From Krasilnikovozyma curviuscula (taxonomy: Eukaryota > Basidiomycota > Tremellomycetes > Cystofilobasidiales > Mrakiaceae), in contig MVAQ01000292.1 in the NCBI GenBank assembly GCA_014825775.1, forward strand, positions 1 to 22,925: a stretch of 22,925 nt of DNA. The letters run 5' to 3'. This document shows, piece after piece, positions 11,020-22,925 of the stretch. Under the pieces are notes generated by a model that worked only from the letters and a program-made list of their open reading frames with translations, had not been told where the DNA came from and made no database searches. Both the position numbers and the translations under genes were made by a program. Each line of letters opens with the position of its first letter. Positions within the stretch are counted from its first letter, which is position 1.

Positions 11020-12051
11020 CTATTCAATTTGTCTTGTCAGCATCCCCAGCCAGTGACGGAACAATCCATCGTCAGCCCCATCAACACCCTCGCCAGGCTT
11101 TCTGTAACACACGCCTTCTCCATCCCAGCATCCTACGGATCTCAGCTCATTTACGCTGTCTCTGTCTAGATGACATCCTCCGAAAAAGACGGAGAAAGGA
11201 GGCGACCAGAACTTCTGCCAGAAGCGGACGTCTTGTCGTTCTTTGGGTCCCAGACAGTGTTCATAGAAGATGAAACGACCCTTTCCGTGAGGCTTTAAAT
11301 ACTTCAGTATGAAAGGTTTCAGCGAAGTTACTGGGATAGAACAAAGGGTGAGTATTGAGATAAGTGTGTCGATTGATGATGGTTGGATGTATTTTGAGAT
11401 TTCGTCTAGAGATTCGATTCCGTGAGGTATTATTTGAATCTTTTCAAGGGGGAAGCCGATGTCAGTTGCTATTTTACTAGGAAGGAATGATGTAGGGAGG
11501 AAAATTAGTAAGCGCTGTTGATCAAGGCTAGCAGTGCTTTGGGCAAAGGCTTACAGGATGTTGGGGTGCAACCCTGTGTTTGGTTCAAGCGCAATGTATT
11601 TATCTACCATTCTCTGATCGAGGTATTTAAGAGTATGACCTCCTCCTGCTCCCATCTGGAAGTGCGTGCCAAAGGTAAAGTGTAGCACCATGAGCCTCTA
11701 CTGTTTGTGGACAGCAACTGAAGCAAAGCGATCTCTTACATCAAGTACAATGCCTCTGGCGTTGGGAGTGACGATTCCCTAAAAATACCACAAAGCTAGT
11801 AAACGAAGTGGCATCGGACTCTGAGTCAACCCCGGTCTCTCAGAACTTACCTTTTTCGCTTCTGCAGAGTTCCCATCAACCCCATCGCCAGCTCCAGCAT
11901 TCCACAAGTTAGAGAAAAAGATGGATTTGACTTGGTTGGGCTTGAAAATAAGCCAAGGATTCGACCAAATGGATCGGAGGGTGGGACGCCAACTCAACCC
12001 CCAAACAAACCACATATCCACCAAAGGAGAAAACGCTGTGGAAAGCATCAT
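11020..12051 (-). CDS. Class I SAM-dependent methyltransferase, METTL7/TMT1-like
   Basis: Four exons join in phase: 12051-11851, 11778-11740, 11655-11555 and 11476-11020, giving 265 residues. The short hydrophobic N-terminus (LVDMWFVWGLSW) suggests membrane or lipid-droplet attachment, as in METTL7 proteins. The SAM-binding motif I is VLDMGAGGGHT (about 78-88), assembled across an intron, followed by KYIALEPN (about 99-106), with the acidic residue ending beta-2. Further on come LKIATDIGFP, DTLISILTLCSIP (motif IV/post II region), LKPHGKGRFIFYEH, and the family-typical tail FWQKFWSPPFSVFFGGCHLDRD. Human METTL7A/B (TMT1A/B) methylate thiols; the substrate here is unknown. An open frame extends upstream to 12213 but has no ATG before 12051. 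A 21-codon upstream ORF begins at 12155 in another frame. The stop TAG at 11020-11022 sits shortly before a GTGAG-like string. Confidence 0.85.
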
Positions 12052-12450
12052 GTGGAGAGCTATCTCTAGCTCTAGGGAAGCTCTGATTCTCAGATCAACA
12101 GAGTTGTTGATGGACGGTGGGAAGATGAGGACAACCGCGACTTTCCGCTGATCATTTTGGCGATTGACAATCAAATGCAAGCCCACCTTCTCCTCAGATA
12201 CCAGAAATGACAAATGAGCAATTAAAAAAAGGCCGTTTCTTCAGATCAGAAAAAATCGAAGATTGTAAACTTGCGAAGTTGAAAGTGCAAATTCGTTGCA
12301 AAGAACTAAAATAGCACAACAATGAGAAACGTCACGTAACAGTTCTGAGTACCGATGTATATTGACTGCTAAGCAACAAGCACTGTCAGAAAAATATGTC
12401 AGAAAGATACGATATGAATTGGGCGACGGTGCGGATTGCGACCTCCAGTT

Positions 12451-15061
12451 CTACTCTGCTGGGACCACTCCACCACCCCCACCTCTCGAGTACCCACTCT
12501 GAAGACCAGCAAGTACTAAAGCAGCATCCTCCTCCTCCGACTGATTACCCGTTGGCGATTCCGACTCGTTAGCAGCGCGACGACGATCTTTCGCTGTCGG
12601 TGCCGGTGGGGTCTCTTTGCCAAACGCTAATTGTGGTGATATGTCGCTCTCCTGAGGTGAAAGTTCCTCCATTCGAGTAGCCTCTGTTAGCTTGGGAGAG
12701 GCACCACTGTTCATAGTTGCCCAAGTCGGTGGTTGTTGATCGAGTGTGGTGGATGGTGATCGTAGTATCGCCGAAGGGATGTTACTTTGAGCAGGCCGGG
12801 GTGACGCAGAGTGTTCCGCTCGAGCACCATTATCACCTTCCCAGCTCTTGGTCCTCCGCTTCTTGTGACTAGACGACTGACCGTCGACGTCCAGTGAAGA
12901 CTGCGACTTTTCGCCAACAGCCTTTGGCGGCGTGGAGGGTAGGGGGCTTTGGAGGGATCCTCTACGCTTGTTATTAGTAGGGTCGAACAACGGGGGAGCG
13001 GAAGGTGGCATCGAGGGAGAAGTGCTGAGAATGGGGATGGTTGATTTGCCATGGGAGGATTGAGGGAAGTGTTGCTGGGCAGCGTGATGATGCCCAATGT
13101 GTTGAGGCTGGAAAGGCTGGAGTGATAGTTTGTGATTGGAAAAGGTCCCATATCGGTGGCTTGTGGAATTTTGAGCCTGTGTAGTGCCAATCCGGATCGA
13201 TAGTAAAGCAAAAGAAATGTGTAATTTCAAGCCCAGAGTGGATGAATCCCACCAAGCAGACAGACGCAAGTATCATTGTTCAAGAGGGTAGGGGGGTATC
13301 GAGGGAGTCAAAGAAAAGATTTGGAAAACGAGGTGAGTTGTGTTTTCAATTGAGTTCAGAAGGGAAACGAACAGGACCGTTTAGAAGGTGAAACATGGCA
13401 ACTCACATTCGCAAACACCTGAGGCCTGAAAGGAGCAGGAGGTAACGCTGACAAAGCACTTGGCAGAGGGGTGGTACTCGGAGGTAACTGGAAAGGGATT
13501 GATCCAGAAAGTGTGGTGGCCGGTGGCACGCCCGTGGACTGAATAGGTTGCCTCCCAGTTGGCTCTTTAGAAGCTGGGTTGAGGCTGCTGGATGGAAGCT
13601 GATGAGGTGGTGGATGAGCAAAAGCAGAGTGAGTTGGATGAGTTTGAGGGGGCTGAAAGAGCAAGTGTTGTTGGTACTGCTGCTGCTGTTGCCGCTGTGA
13701 CTGCTGTTGTTCCTGCGGGTGCTGCTGCGACTGAGATTCCTGCTCCTTTCTCCTATTGGCCTCTGGTACCAACCGATTGTCAGACGCTAAGGGGGAATCA
13801 CGAGAGGGCCGGCTCTCCAGCTCCTTGTTCTGCAACTGCGCCTGGTACAGCAGCTGCTCGATCACTTTTTCCTGCCGATCGTGGCTTCTCTTCAATTCCG
13901 CGAAAGCAGTCTCCAAAACAGCTATTCTGTTGTCATTCGAAGCACCTGAGGTCGAATAAGCTTCTAGAGCAGACAGCCGGACTTCGACTGATCGGGAGTT
14001 GTTCGAGGCTTGTTGCTGGAATCCTAGCGGAGTAGTGGATGACCCCGCAGCGGTAGGGAACAGTGTTTGTAGAGAAGCTGTCGTCGAAGTGTGCGAGTGG
14101 GGCTGATAGGGTGTAAGTCGACTTGGAGCTGATGTTGAGGTTGGAAGAACGGCTTCAATTAAAGAAAAAAAGGCATCGGGTTAGGTTTGCAAACCGCGGG
14201 TGGGCCAAATATATCGCAAAGAACGGTCTCACCTCGATTGGCTGAAGGACCGGCAACTGATCTTTCTCCCAAAGCATCCAGTATCCTTTCGAGGTTACTC
14301 GGCTTGTGTACTGGTTCGACCTCAGTTGGCTGAGATGCAAGAGGACCCGGTGTAACACTGCGCCGCCTCTCTGTGATGCCAGCAAAGGAGGGTCTCCTGT
14401 CACCAATCGGCAGTCCGATGACCGCACCTTGAGTCTCCATCCTTTCCCTCTCTTTAAGAAGTTCAGATGGGTGGTGAGGCACTCTGGTGAGAACGGCTGG
14501 GCCAGTGGATGGTCCAAAGATGGATGTCGGCGGCTTCGATGTCCATCCTCCACCAACGCCGTGCGGGGGAGCTGAGGTTGAGGAACCTCCAAAAGGCTGG
14601 TACGGTGGCAAAGAATTGTGTACCTGGGAGGAAGGTCGAAGTGTATGAGGTGGTGGTGCTGACATCTGATGGGTTGGCGCAGGCGGGGTATTTGTAGGTA
14701 AGAAGGTTGGCTCTAGAGCGATTGCTGTGGAAGTTCTGAGGGTTGATGGAGCTGAAACACTGCCGCTCAGACTGGGTTTGACATCCTCTTGAGAAGAAGA
14801 AGAAGATGATGAAAGACCACCAAGACCTGCTGTCACCGAACCGTGCGTGACGAGGGCGGAAGTCAGATGGGCAGGGGGAGCTGAGGAGCTCGAAGAGGCG
14901 ACGGGTAACTTGGGCGAGGCAGAGCTAGCTCCTGATACCACTGAAGCTGGAGCTGTGGGAGGTGACAGTCGAGTTGGAGTCGGATCTCGAACAGGGGGTG
15001 CGGCACCGACGGTATAGGAAGAGAGCGACGAGTGAGGCCTCTTGAGCGAATTCGCCGTCAT
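12451..15061 (-). CDS. Ser/Pro/Gln-rich coiled-coil protein, unknown function (possible nuclear regulator)
   Basis: Three exons join in phase: 15061-14233, 14152-13407 and 13176-12451, giving 766 residues. Residues 1-276 are low-complexity Ser/Pro/Thr, with a short charged helix HPSELLKERERMETQ. Residues ~331-390 are a heptad-like helical segment (VRLSALEAY, RIAVLETAFAELK, EKVIEQLLYQAQLQNKELES), the best candidate for an oligomerising coiled coil. A Gln run (QQQSQRQQQQQYQQ, about 415-435) follows, then Pro-rich sequence. The last exon contains two basic clusters, NKRRG (~594) and KKRRTK (~630-635), that look like nuclear localisation signals, and ends with EEEDAALVLAGLQ near the C-terminus. 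This composition is typical of fungal transcriptional co-regulators, but no DNA-binding domain is visible, so the role is inference only. The ATG at 15061 follows a likely 5'-UTR intron (15411-15082). The second coding intron is 230 nt and AG-free. Confidence 0.75.
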
Positions 15062-15710
15062 GGCTTGTAGTGAGACCTTGTCTGAGACGACAAGCAAGCA
15101 AGGTATAATGTTAGCAAGAGAACACAGCGATGGTCGAGGAAGAGGACGCTGGAATTTTTTGATGTGCATCGGAAATCACGACGCGGTCGAAAAGTGCAAT
15201 CGAGGATTTTGGGGGCCTGCTGCAGCCAGAGCACCATTCCATACTCGTTCTGCAGCGTAGAAGTCGAGCAGTAGCGAGTGCCGTCGTGCTGAGGCTTCTG
15301 CCAGAACCCTGAGCGTTTCCCCCAGCAGCGAATAGCTCAGCGGGTTTATTACTCGCTACCCTCTGCTGAAACGATCGACCAGACCAAAATACTGGGGAGG
15401 GGCACACTCACCTCGAGCACTGCTGGAAGTTCCCCCAATCCTTATCTGATTTCGAATGAGACTGAGACCCTTTTTGTGAAGGTGATGGTCGAAGGACTGG
15501 AAAGTTTTTGAGTTTTTTTTTTTTTCTGCCACTGGTGTCGACGCTGTTTTCAATTCATGGAGAGAGGCGCTGGCCCGGGGGGAGATCTCGAACGTCGCCC
15601 ACGTCAGACTGAGTAATATATACCCAGAGCGGCGCAGAACTCAGCAGCAGCACAACACCAATTAAAAAAATAAATAAAAAACAACAAAGGCTGTGCAGAG
15701 ACCTTACCTA
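15062..15710 (-). promoter_or_regulatory. Probable promoter and spliced 5' leader of the coiled-coil gene
   Basis: Reading the minus strand, an intron with donor GTGAGTG at 15411, branch-like GCTAAC at 15115-15110 and acceptor CTCAG at 15082 lies just upstream of the ATG at 15061, giving a 330-nt 5'-UTR intron. A TATATA string (15614-15622, minus strand reading GGGTATATATTA) lies about 200 nt upstream of that donor and could set transcription start. A second donor-like GTAAGG occurs at 15707. These are signal-level calls without transcript support. Confidence 0.4.
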
Positions 15711-17441
15711 ACCGTCGAACCAAAGAACAGTCCACTACAGGTTTTCAAATGGCGGTTCGCTGGTAGAAGAGATGCCCCCACTCGGCCCCTTCTGATCATG
15801 CTTCGCGAGACAAAGAAAAAGGCGTTTCCAGGGGATGAAAATAAAATAAAATGAAATAACGAGGGACCAAAAAAAGAAGACGAAAAGCCACCACGGCTAT
15901 CGAGGAAATCAGCGCGAGACATTCGAGGGGTTCAGACTGGGGTTACGCATTGCCAATCGTCTTGGTCGCCCCTCGATCGAAGTCGTGCGTCGATTCCCAC
16001 CAGAACTGAATCCGTCGCGCCACTTCGCAGCAGCGCCGCTCTGATCGTCTGCTCAAGCCCTCCCCCTCCCTCCTCCATGGAAAAATGGCCATGGGAAGCG
16101 AGCCGCCTGGCATAACATACTACGAATATCCGGTTGTGTTTTGCTTCTTCCTTCCTTTCTATACTCGACTCTTTGCTCTCAAAAAAGACTCATCCCATCT
16201 CATCTCCTCTCCCCCCGTACCACACACACGTCGCGTAAGGTTCCCAGCCGTGTCGGAACAGGAAACTGTAATCTTACTGCCGGCAATCTTATTTCCGAAG
16301 TCAGATGGGCTTTGAATAGAAAAGAAGAGACATGTACCAATGCATGCAGAGACAAGTCACATCGTTTTTTCAACAAACACCACTAGGGAGAATATCGCAT
16401 ACAGGAGACTTTTTTTTCTTTTTCTTTTACCGGCTAAGTTGCGTTGAGTTGGGTTTTTTTTTATTTCTCGGAAGAAATTGTTGTTCCACAGAATCTGATA
16501 CAGCTAATTTGCTCACGCGCTCTAGACTTTGTACTTCATTTGCTCGGTAACTCTGCAATCGAACATCTCAATGAGGGATCTGCAAAAGAAAGCCTACGCC
16601 CATTTACTCACTTAACTGCCTCTGGGCTCTTCTTCTCTTACCTAATGCATGCCTCTCGACGCCCGTCCAGCCTTCTCTTTTCCACTGTTCTCTTCCACGG
16701 CAATGAAACACAACACGACACGAAAAAACAACTGTCTCTCAAATGAAGCACCATCTGTTCCCGATACCCGAATGTAGACTTGGCTGAAGGAGGGAAAGGG
16801 GGGAGTGAAACTGGACTGGCGACCGACAGATGGAACTTCCGAACTTGCAGAGCAAAACAGTTTCTCCAGTGTCTCTCTTGATCGCAGACCAATGCCAAAC
16901 CACACAGAAGTATATAAGGAAAGGAGAACACTAGGACAATTATTACAGACAGGATCTCTTCAGTAAAAAGGAAAAAAAAAAGTTCTCCCCCGAACAGGGA
17001 AACGAGCTGCAGGGAACCTATTCGGTTGGCCACATCACTAGGCGTGTTGGCTTCTTGCATTTCGTATGGACAATTCCACGCCGTTGGAGCTTTCTTCTCT
17101 TGGCAATATTCTGAATGAAGGACAGGTCGTACCTGCGCAGTTTGTACACTCTTTCCGGGAATGAGATGAGCCTGGCGGAGAATTGTGATGTTTTCCCATC
17201 GCAAAAGTAAACAACACAAACAACGGTGGGAGGACCGGCCCATCGTCAAGACTATCGACATAGCAAGTTGGAAAGATGTTGTAGATGCACTGTCTGGTCT
17301 CTCCCTCTGCACTGGGAGCGTGTGACAGTGTGAGACCACCGGCCGACGCGGGCATGGATGGAAGAAAACGCAGCGCGACGACGATGAGACAGCGTCTGGC
17401 TAGCTCTTGGTCCAATTGGAGCCGCAGCTTCTCCCCTTCTT
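15711..17441. other. Long intergenic region, no supported gene
   Basis: About 1.7 kb between the coiled-coil gene's leader and the GCN5 stop. It contains pyrimidine-rich plus-strand tracts around 16409-16430 and 16453-16465 (A tracts on the minus strand) and a C/T-rich patch near 16060-16076. The minus strand is open for 233 codons at 16638-17339 and for 208 codons at 17038-17664, but the composition (Cys, Ser, Phe and Leu runs) resembles no known family. The second frame begins in GCN5 coding sequence. It probably holds the GCN5 3' UTR, distal promoter elements and perhaps further leader sequence of the downstream gene. Confidence 0.55.
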
Positions 17442-19986
<2,545 letters not shown>

Positions 19987-20335
19987 GGTGCAGATTTCAC
20001 CCAATCAAGGGCTGAACTTCAGAAACTCAGGATTCGCAATGTCACTGTGATTCTTCTCTGTATCAGACAATGGTGAATTGTGGGTGCGAGCAAGCGAGAG
20101 AGGAACATGGAAGGCCGCAAAGTAGAGGTCTCGATTTTCCATTGAATTTGAGGTGAATTTCTCCAAAATATAAGTCTAGGTTGTTGGACCTGTCAGTCTA
20201 CTCCAGACTGTTATTAAGACCACGAAGAACCTAAAAAGAGCTTGATTCAGGTCAACAGGTGGTCAAGATATTGCACCCTGAGAATCACTGGCGGCGAACG
20301 CATCGACGATCAGCCTTTGACCCCCAACGCCAAAG
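19987..20335. promoter_or_regulatory. Divergent promoter region between GCN5 and the oxidoreductase gene
   Basis: These 349 bp lie between two start codons on opposite strands and must contain both promoters and leaders. The middle is AT-rich, around 20130-20240. There is no clear TATA box near either start. No small ORF of interest or RNA gene was recognised. Confidence 0.5.
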
Positions 20336-21952
20336 ATGTCTTCAATTCTGCTGTACGGAGCTACGGGGTACACTGGGAAACTTATAGCTCAACATCTTGT
20401 ATCCAAGAAGGAGTACCAGGTTGGTGAGCTAGAGCTAACGTTGGGTGGCCGAGATGCAGCGAAGCTCCACAGAGTTGCCTCAACTCTAACCTGCGAAAAG
20501 AAACCAGCGACTCTGGTGGTCGACATGATGGACTTCGATTCAGTTGAGGATGCTGTCAAGCGGTTCTCAACAGTGATTCAGGCCGCTGGTCCATACAACG
20601 CTAGGGGTGAGGCGTTTGTTCGGTTAGCATCGTAGCCTTGCTTCTGAAACAGCTCTGTATATTGACAATGAGTTTGTTCAGGGCATGTGCTCGTACTGGT
20701 TGCCACTATGTTGATCTCTCAGGAGAGCCACTCTTTAGTTACAACATGATTCGGCGGTGAGTCCCCTTTCCGCCGCTAGACCAAGTTGCGGTGCTGTTCC
20801 TACTGTAGCAACTCATCATTCCTTTCAATCACATTGAATGTAATCTTTGGTACAGATACGACTATGCAGCTTCAAAATCTGGAGCCATCCTCATTCCCAA
20901 TTGCGCGTTTGACAGCGTCCCCTCAGATCTCACAGCTTTTCTGTCTGTTCAAGCCTTAAAGTCAAAATACGGATCGGAGGTTGAAGTGGGCCCTTCAGTT
21001 ACCCATGTCACAGTTGCTGGTAGTATCTCTGGCGGGACACTTTCCACTTTTATGGAATTGATAGAAAATGTCCCCAAAGAGGACCTCAAGAAGTCTTCTC
21101 ATCCGTGGTCCTTGAGTCCTTGTATGTCCAATTTCTGTCTGATAACTGGTTATTAAATCACTCCTTTGACCTGGCTCACATTTTTAGACCGCGGGCCTCG
21201 TCCAGCCTTTCCAACGATAGCGACTTGGAATCCCATCTTGAAAACCTATGGTGGAGTTTGGTGTAAATCTTGGAAATTATCATTATTTGATCTATAATAC
21301 TGATGCACTTCGCCGGATTTCTCTGTTCGTCACAGTCATGGAGGCTACAAACCTCACCATCGTCCACCGAACAGTAGGGCTATTCTCAAGAGACCCAATC
21401 TTCTCATACGGACCGAATTACACCTACAACGAATCCTGGGGCCACAAATCATACATCGTGTGCGTACTCACTAGCATGGTAACTATAGTGCTGTTTGTGT
21501 CTGCCGTGGCTTTCACACCTGCGCGATGGTTGATCAAGCTTGTAGGACCTGACGCTGGGAACGGACCATCGCCAGAAAGTCTCAAGAGTGGATCGATGGA
21601 GTACAGAAACATCGCGACTGCCACCCTCAAAAATGGATCCAAGAAGACGTTGAAGACTACGTTGGTCGGAACAGGTGATCCTGGTTACGCATTAGCTGCT
21701 GGTAAGTGCCTTCTCATTTCAGTGGTGATCTCTACATTTCACCGACTGTATTGTATTTACTTTTTGATTACCTCAGTGATGATTGCAGAGGCTGCTGTCC
21801 TTCTTGCTCTGTCACCGAGAGGGAAGCTCGGACCCCTGGTGGTCAAAGGAGATGGTGGCATCCTTACTCCAGCAACCGCCTTGGGGGTAGCTTACAAAAA
21901 CGCATTGGAAGAGACCTCTAGAATGAAATGGCAATTTGAATTTCTTGACTAG
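20336..21952 (+). CDS. Saccharopine dehydrogenase-like oxidoreductase (SCCPDH type)
   Basis: Six exons join in phase: 20336-20622, 20682-20756, 20856-21121, 21188-21262, 21336-21701 and 21789-21952, giving 410 residues, about the usual length for the family. The N-terminal Rossmann fold has the nucleotide motif LLYGATGYTGKLIAQHL (5-21), then LTLGGRD, VIQAAGPY and CHYVDLSGE, all characteristic of saccharopine-dehydrogenase-like proteins. NCAFDSVPSDL follows. A hydrophobic segment (SYIVCVLTSMVTIVLFVSAVAF) suggests membrane or lipid-droplet association, as for human SCCPDH. The C-terminal GILTPATALG is also family-typical. True saccharopine dehydrogenase (Lys9) differs in size and sequence, so a role in lysine metabolism is not supported; the substrate is unknown. 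The start ATG is the first in frame. It is divergent from GCN5 and convergent with a possible small gene only 75 bp downstream. Confidence 0.9.
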
Positions 21953-22027
21953 CAGTTAGCTCTATTATGTTGTAGTTAACGCTCCCATCTTGGAGCACAT
22001 GAACCTTCTCGAGGAAATGTCCTATAG

Positions 22028-22353
22028 CTAAAGCATATAAGAAGGAAGCGAGCCGTGGAAAAGTGTTTGTGAGATCTTTGTCGATACCAAACCCATCGCT
22101 CTACATCTATCGCGATGACGCGGACTAACTTGACCAGCAGAAATAAGCAACAGAGCTAATTTGACGTGTGGTGGTTTCACAAGCTCATCTTTGAGGATCC
22201 TCAGAGTTTCTTGAGCACTGGCGAGCTGCTGTTCTCTATTGAATTTGGTCACTCGTCTGGCGACAATGCTGTGGTGCCGTTTCTTCTCTCGAGACTTCTC
22301 CGACGTTCAACCACAACTTCTATCCGGATTCTTCTTACATTTCCAAACCCCAT
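22028..22353 (-). CDS. Possible small basic protein, uncharacterised (tentative gene model)
   Basis: A three-exon model (22353-22339, 22297-22130, 22075-22028) gives 76 residues. The middle exon is the best support: it is open, Lys/Arg-rich at its start (KSREKKRHHS), then amphipathic helical (QQLASAQETLRILKDEL) and hydrophobic (VKLALLLISA), which looks coding rather than random. The first exon is only five codons and depends on a 41-nt intron. The second intron is 54 nt and free of in-frame stops, so its retention would add 18 residues. A different 3' splice choice at the GCTG/GTCAAG donor would open another frame running into the 3' end of the oxidoreductase gene on the opposite strand. I do not recognise a family. 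Confidence 0.35.
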
Positions 22354-22402
22354 TCAGCAATAAAAGAATCAAGTAGGCCCAGTACTGTGAAACGCTAGAG
22401 GG
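22354..22402. promoter_or_regulatory. Very short divergent spacer upstream of Sec1-like gene
   Basis: If both neighbouring models are right, only 49 bp separate two divergent start codons. That implies overlapping leaders or a compact bidirectional promoter. No TATA box is visible. Its reality depends on the tentative minus-strand gene. Confidence 0.3.
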
Positions 22403-22925
22403 ATGGTCGTCTCTCTCCTCAACGTCGTCCGAGAGCGTGAGTTCTTCCCGCCAGGCATTTTATACACTGTTTTCGAGTGATTGATCTTTCGTTTCTTGAT
22501 GTTGAATGGCAACTCAGGTCTTTTGAACTCAATCAAATCAATAGGAGGTTCCCAGTGGAAGGTATTAGTAGTAGACGACCATGCCAAAGACATTCTGGAT
22601 GGTGCTGTGACCGTCAATGAGATCTTGAACTTGAGTATCACCGGTTAGTCGTACTATTCGTACATTTTGACTTCAGCCTATCCTATCCAGGACTGCTAGG
22701 CAATCTGCACTGTCCTGTCAAGGTGAACGTTGCCATCGAGACGATTCCGGCCTATGAAGCCTAGTAACCGTCGCCGAACAATGTGAATGAACGCGGATGG
22801 ATGCTACAGGTCATTGACAGTGCTGTTCTACGAACCTCCTGGCTCAGTCGAATTCTGTTAGTGATCGTGCACTGTCTTCCTAATTGCTGACATTCTATCT
22901 TGCACTAGTCATCGATCCCCTAAAC
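22403..22925 (+). CDS. Sec1/Munc18-family protein, N-terminus only (partial at window edge)
   Basis: Exon 1 (22403-22436) and exon 2 (22518-22643) join in phase across an 81-nt GTGAGT...CTCAG intron. They encode LLNVVRERLLNSIK, then WKVLVVDDHAKDIL and VNEILNLSIT, the conserved N-terminal domain 1 opening of SM proteins of the Sec1 branch. These bind syntaxin-type SNAREs and drive exocytosis at the plasma membrane. After exon 2 the frame is uncertain. A donor GTTAGT at 22644 with acceptor CCAG at 22690 leads into a frame reading IETIPAYEA, which fits the family, but TAG follows at 22762. Later, FYEPPGSVEF joined through a clean 52-nt intron (GTTAGT...GCTGAC...ACTAG) to FIDPLN again looks coding, but I found no canonical phase-correct splice linking the two. 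The gene is either incompletely resolved, disrupted, or affected by a sequence error near the edge. Confidence 0.65.

Noticed and set aside
14159..15169. Upstream in-frame ATG at 15169 for the coiled-coil protein
   Set aside because: It lies inside a well-formed intron (15411-15082) with a GCTAAC branch. The extra residues look non-coding, so the ATG at 15061 was preferred.
15312..15360. tRNA D-arm-like string AGCTCAGCGGG
   Set aside because: No matching acceptor stem or T-arm follows. It falls within the predicted 5'-UTR intron of the coiled-coil gene.
16638..17339. 233-codon open frame on the minus strand between GCN5 and the coiled-coil gene
   Set aside because: No family resemblance. 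Composition is rich in Cys, Ser and Phe runs, and it crosses homopolymer tracts. The frame has no supportive splice or neighbour logic, so it is treated as chance.
20336..21952. Lysine-pathway saccharopine dehydrogenase (Lys9) or a mycobacterial-type enoyl reductase
   Set aside because: The membrane-like segment, length near 410 and SCCPDH-type motifs point to the general saccharopine-dehydrogenase-like oxidoreductases. Nothing supports those specific activities.

Overview
This window is nuclear DNA from a fungus, almost certainly a basidiomycete. The genes are dense and heavily interrupted by short introns, mostly about 50-80 nt. Most introns run GT...AG, and many have CTGAC/CTAAC-type branch sites just upstream of the acceptor. 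The proteins carry long Ser/Pro/Gln-rich disordered tails. Together this fits Tremellomycetes (the Cryptococcus/Kwoniella/Tremella area), but the class-level placement is inference. I see no bacterial operons, transposons, CRISPR arrays, rRNA or tRNA genes. Exon structures were built by hand from splice signals, reading-frame phase and protein-family continuity, and every join keeps phase unless stated.

Layout, left to right. (1) A minus-strand mitochondrial ABC1/ADCK1-type (UbiB-like) kinase gene, cut by the left edge. (2) Divergent from it across about 180 bp, a plus-strand TAPT1/Emp65-family membrane protein. (3) In tandem, an App1-type phosphatidate phosphatase with the DxDxT motif. (4) In tandem, a leucine-rich-repeat protein that I cannot name. 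(5) Convergent with it, a minus-strand METTL7-like SAM methyltransferase. (6) A minus-strand Ser/Pro/Gln-rich coiled-coil protein of unknown function, preceded by a long non-coding leader/promoter region (15.06-17.44 kb). (7) A minus-strand GCN5 histone acetyltransferase with a complete GNAT domain and bromodomain. (8) Divergent from GCN5, a plus-strand saccharopine-dehydrogenase-like oxidoreductase. (9) A tentative small minus-strand gene. (10) Divergent from it by only about 49 bp, the N-terminus of a Sec1/Munc18 gene that runs toward the right edge.

The genes look like a housekeeping assortment rather than one pathway: mitochondrial lipid/quinone biology, ER membrane, actin patch/lipid signalling, chromatin and exocytosis. 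I see no gene cluster with a shared purpose and no convincing undescribed multi-gene system. The items most worth a second look are the lineage-restricted proteins (4, 6, 9), the AG-free 230-nt intron in gene 6, the ambiguous 3' exon of GCN5, and the Sec1 reading frame, which fails to continue cleanly after its second exon.
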